A stretch of 64,000 bases of DNA, taken from NCBI GenBank assembly GCA_020161695.1, contig JAIUOO010000011.1, positions 83,406-147,405 of the forward strand. Reading direction: 5' to 3'. The DNA comes from Pseudomonadota bacterium (GTDB lineage Bacteria > Pseudomonadota > Alphaproteobacteria > Rhizobiales > Phreatobacteraceae). Positions 60,798-64,000 of the stretch are shown here, piece after piece. Every line of letters starts with the position of its first letter. Position 1 is the first letter of the stretch. The translations under genes were made by a program, and so were the position numbers. The notes beneath the pieces were generated by a model. The model worked only from the letters and a program-made list of their open reading frames with translations, was not told the DNA's origin and made no database searches.

Positions 60798-60965
60798 ATG
60801 AAATCGCTGTTCCGTCGTTTCGCCAAGGACAATTCCGGCGCCACCGCCATCGAGTACGGCCTGATCGCCGCCGGCATCGCCGCCGTCGTCATCGTCGCGG
60901 TCAACACCATGGGCACGAACACGCTCAACGCGTTCGAGAAGGTCAACACGAACTTCAAGCAGTAA
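60798..60965 (+). CDS. flp: Flp family type IVb pilin
   Basis: The 55-residue prepilin has a short basic leader and the processing site SG-ATAIEYGLIAAGIA: cleavage is expected after G14, leaving A15, and E19 is the conserved +5 glutamate. A hydrophobic helix follows. Mature Flp subunits form tight-adherence (Tad) pili. No prepilin peptidase or tad export gene is in the window, so assembly depends on genes elsewhere. GGGGG precedes the ATG by about six bases. It is followed by a strong terminator and is monocistronic. Confidence 0.95.
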   Translation: MKSLFRRFAKDNSGATAIEYGLIAAGIAAVVIVAVNTMGTNTLNAFEKVNTNFKQ

Positions 60966-61000
60966 TGCCCGCGCCGGGCGTCGCCCCGGCCTGAAACGAC

Positions 61001-61040
61001 AAAGGCGCGATGCAGGGGCCTGCATCGCGCCTTTTCCTTT
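61001..61040 (+). terminator. Intrinsic terminator after flp
   Basis: AAAGGCGCGATGCAGG and CCTGCATCGCGCCTTT form a long perfect stem followed by TCCTTTT. The leading AAA means it could also help to end greA transcription from the other strand. Confidence 0.9.
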
Positions 61041-61067
61041 TGGGGCCGGGGTATGAGGCTTCGGGGC

Positions 61068-61541
61068 TCAGCCCCAGCGGACCTCAAGCACCTCGTAGCT
61101 CTGGGCACCCTTCGGCGTATTCACCTCGACGACCGTGCCGGCGGCCTTGCCGATCAGCGCGCGCGCCAGCGGCGAGGAAATCGAGATGCGGCCCGCCTTG
61201 GCGTCCGCCTCGCTGTCGCCGACGATCTGCCAGACCCTTTCTTCCTCGGTATCCTCATTGACGAGTTTCACCGTCGCACCAAACTTGACGGTCTCTCCCG
61301 ACAGTTTGGTGACGTCGATCACCTCGGCGCGGGCGATCAGGCTCTCCAGTTCCGCGACGCGGCCCTCGTTGAGCGACTGCTGCTCCTTCGCCGAATGATA
61401 TTCCGCATTCTCCGACAGGTCGCCGTGCGAGCGCGCCTCGGCAATTGCCGCGATGATGCGCGGCCGCTCCACCTGCTGGCGTTCCTTCAGCTCGGCCTCG
61501 AGCTTTGCGAAGCCGCCGACGGTCATCGGAACCTTTTCCAT
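61068..61541 (-). CDS. greA: Transcription elongation factor GreA
   Basis: The 157-residue factor rescues backtracked RNA polymerase by stimulating transcript cleavage. It has the N-terminal coiled coil with the acidic tip [20 protein letters not shown] (the D-x-x-E-N loop inserts into the polymerase channel) and the C-terminal FKBP-like domain with [18 protein letters not shown]. Length is standard. It follows carB on the same strand after 107 bases, an order common in alphaproteobacteria. Confidence 0.97.
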   Translation of the reverse strand: MEKVPMTVGGFAKLEAELKERQQVERPRIIAAIAEARSHGDLSENAEYHSAKEQQSLNEGRVAELESLIARAEVIDVTKLSGETVKFGATVKLVNEDTEEERVWQIVGDSEADAKAGRISISSPLARALIGKAAGTVVEVNTPKGAQSYEVLEVRWG

Positions 61542-61648
61542 GATGCTCGCCCTTGCCTTTCATGACGAAGAAAGGTTCGCGCGACCGAGGACGCCGGTCC
61601 CGCGAACCTTCATGGATGAAACAAACGCTCCGGCAGCGCCCGAACGGA

Positions 61649-64000
<2,352 letters not shown>

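Overview
The window is GC-rich chromosomal DNA with the look of an alphaproteobacterium, most likely of the order Hyphomicrobiales. The evidence is the divergent ilvE / petP-petR arrangement, carB followed by greA, an amino acid:[carrier protein] ligase locus of the kind described in Bradyrhizobium and Agrobacterium, several Tat signal peptides, a Flp pilin and typical TRAP/TAXI transporters. The genus is inference. Genes are dense, mostly in short operons. There is one tRNA (Met-CAT). No rRNA, CRISPR array, insertion sequence or prophage was seen.

Region 1 (1-13.5 kb) is catabolic. A tripartite TRAP transporter (DctP, DctQ, DctM) is followed by the start of a 5-oxoprolinase PxpB/KipI gene that runs off the left edge. 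A divergent MarR-like regulator and an NTF2-fold protein separate it from a second same-strand run: TAXI binding protein, fused TRAP permease, acetamidase/formamidase, HyuA and HyuB. Together they suggest uptake and hydrolysis of cyclic or linear amides (oxoproline, hydantoin or similar). A terminator lies between the TAXI gene and its permease, and palindromes overlap the two likely control regions.

Region 2 (13.5-19.5 kb) holds a 2H-phosphoesterase-like protein, a LprI-like secreted protein, MnmA, a methyltransferase, a Tat-exported metallo-beta-lactamase-fold hydrolase, a Pr6Pr-type membrane protein, tRNA-Met with a clear promoter, and a 42-residue repeat-containing protein with its own terminator.

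Region 3 (19.8-27.4 kb) is the most unusual part. It is one tight operon: carrier protein, acyl-CoA-dehydrogenase-like flavoprotein, class II synthetase-like amino acid:[carrier protein] ligase, DUF1839 protein, a GH2 glycosidase with an altered active-site motif, and a tandem alpha/beta hydrolase. It appears to load an amino acid on a carrier protein, perhaps oxidise it, and pass it to an acceptor.

Region 4 (27.5-38.4 kb) follows directly and is an exopolysaccharide locus: initiating sugar-phosphate transferase, four glycosyltransferases, NodB-type deacetylase, Wzz/GumC-type protein, flippase and GH10 glycanase. The direct juxtaposition suggests that region 3 modifies this glycan or a related envelope molecule.

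Region 5 (38.5-64 kb) is mainly core genome: quinone oxidoreductase, TMEM43-like protein, petR/petP, ilvE, CsaA-like protein, TetR regulator, proC, YbjN, an EF-G paralogue, PQQ-type sugar dehydrogenase, DMT and SemiSWEET carriers, msrP, an MBL hydrolase, RlpA, two paralogous secreted four-cysteine proteins, carA, YqeY, a DUF6644-like/DUF6152-like pair, a DUF3829 protein, a Flp pilin behind an AT-rich promoter, greA, and carB cut by the right edge.
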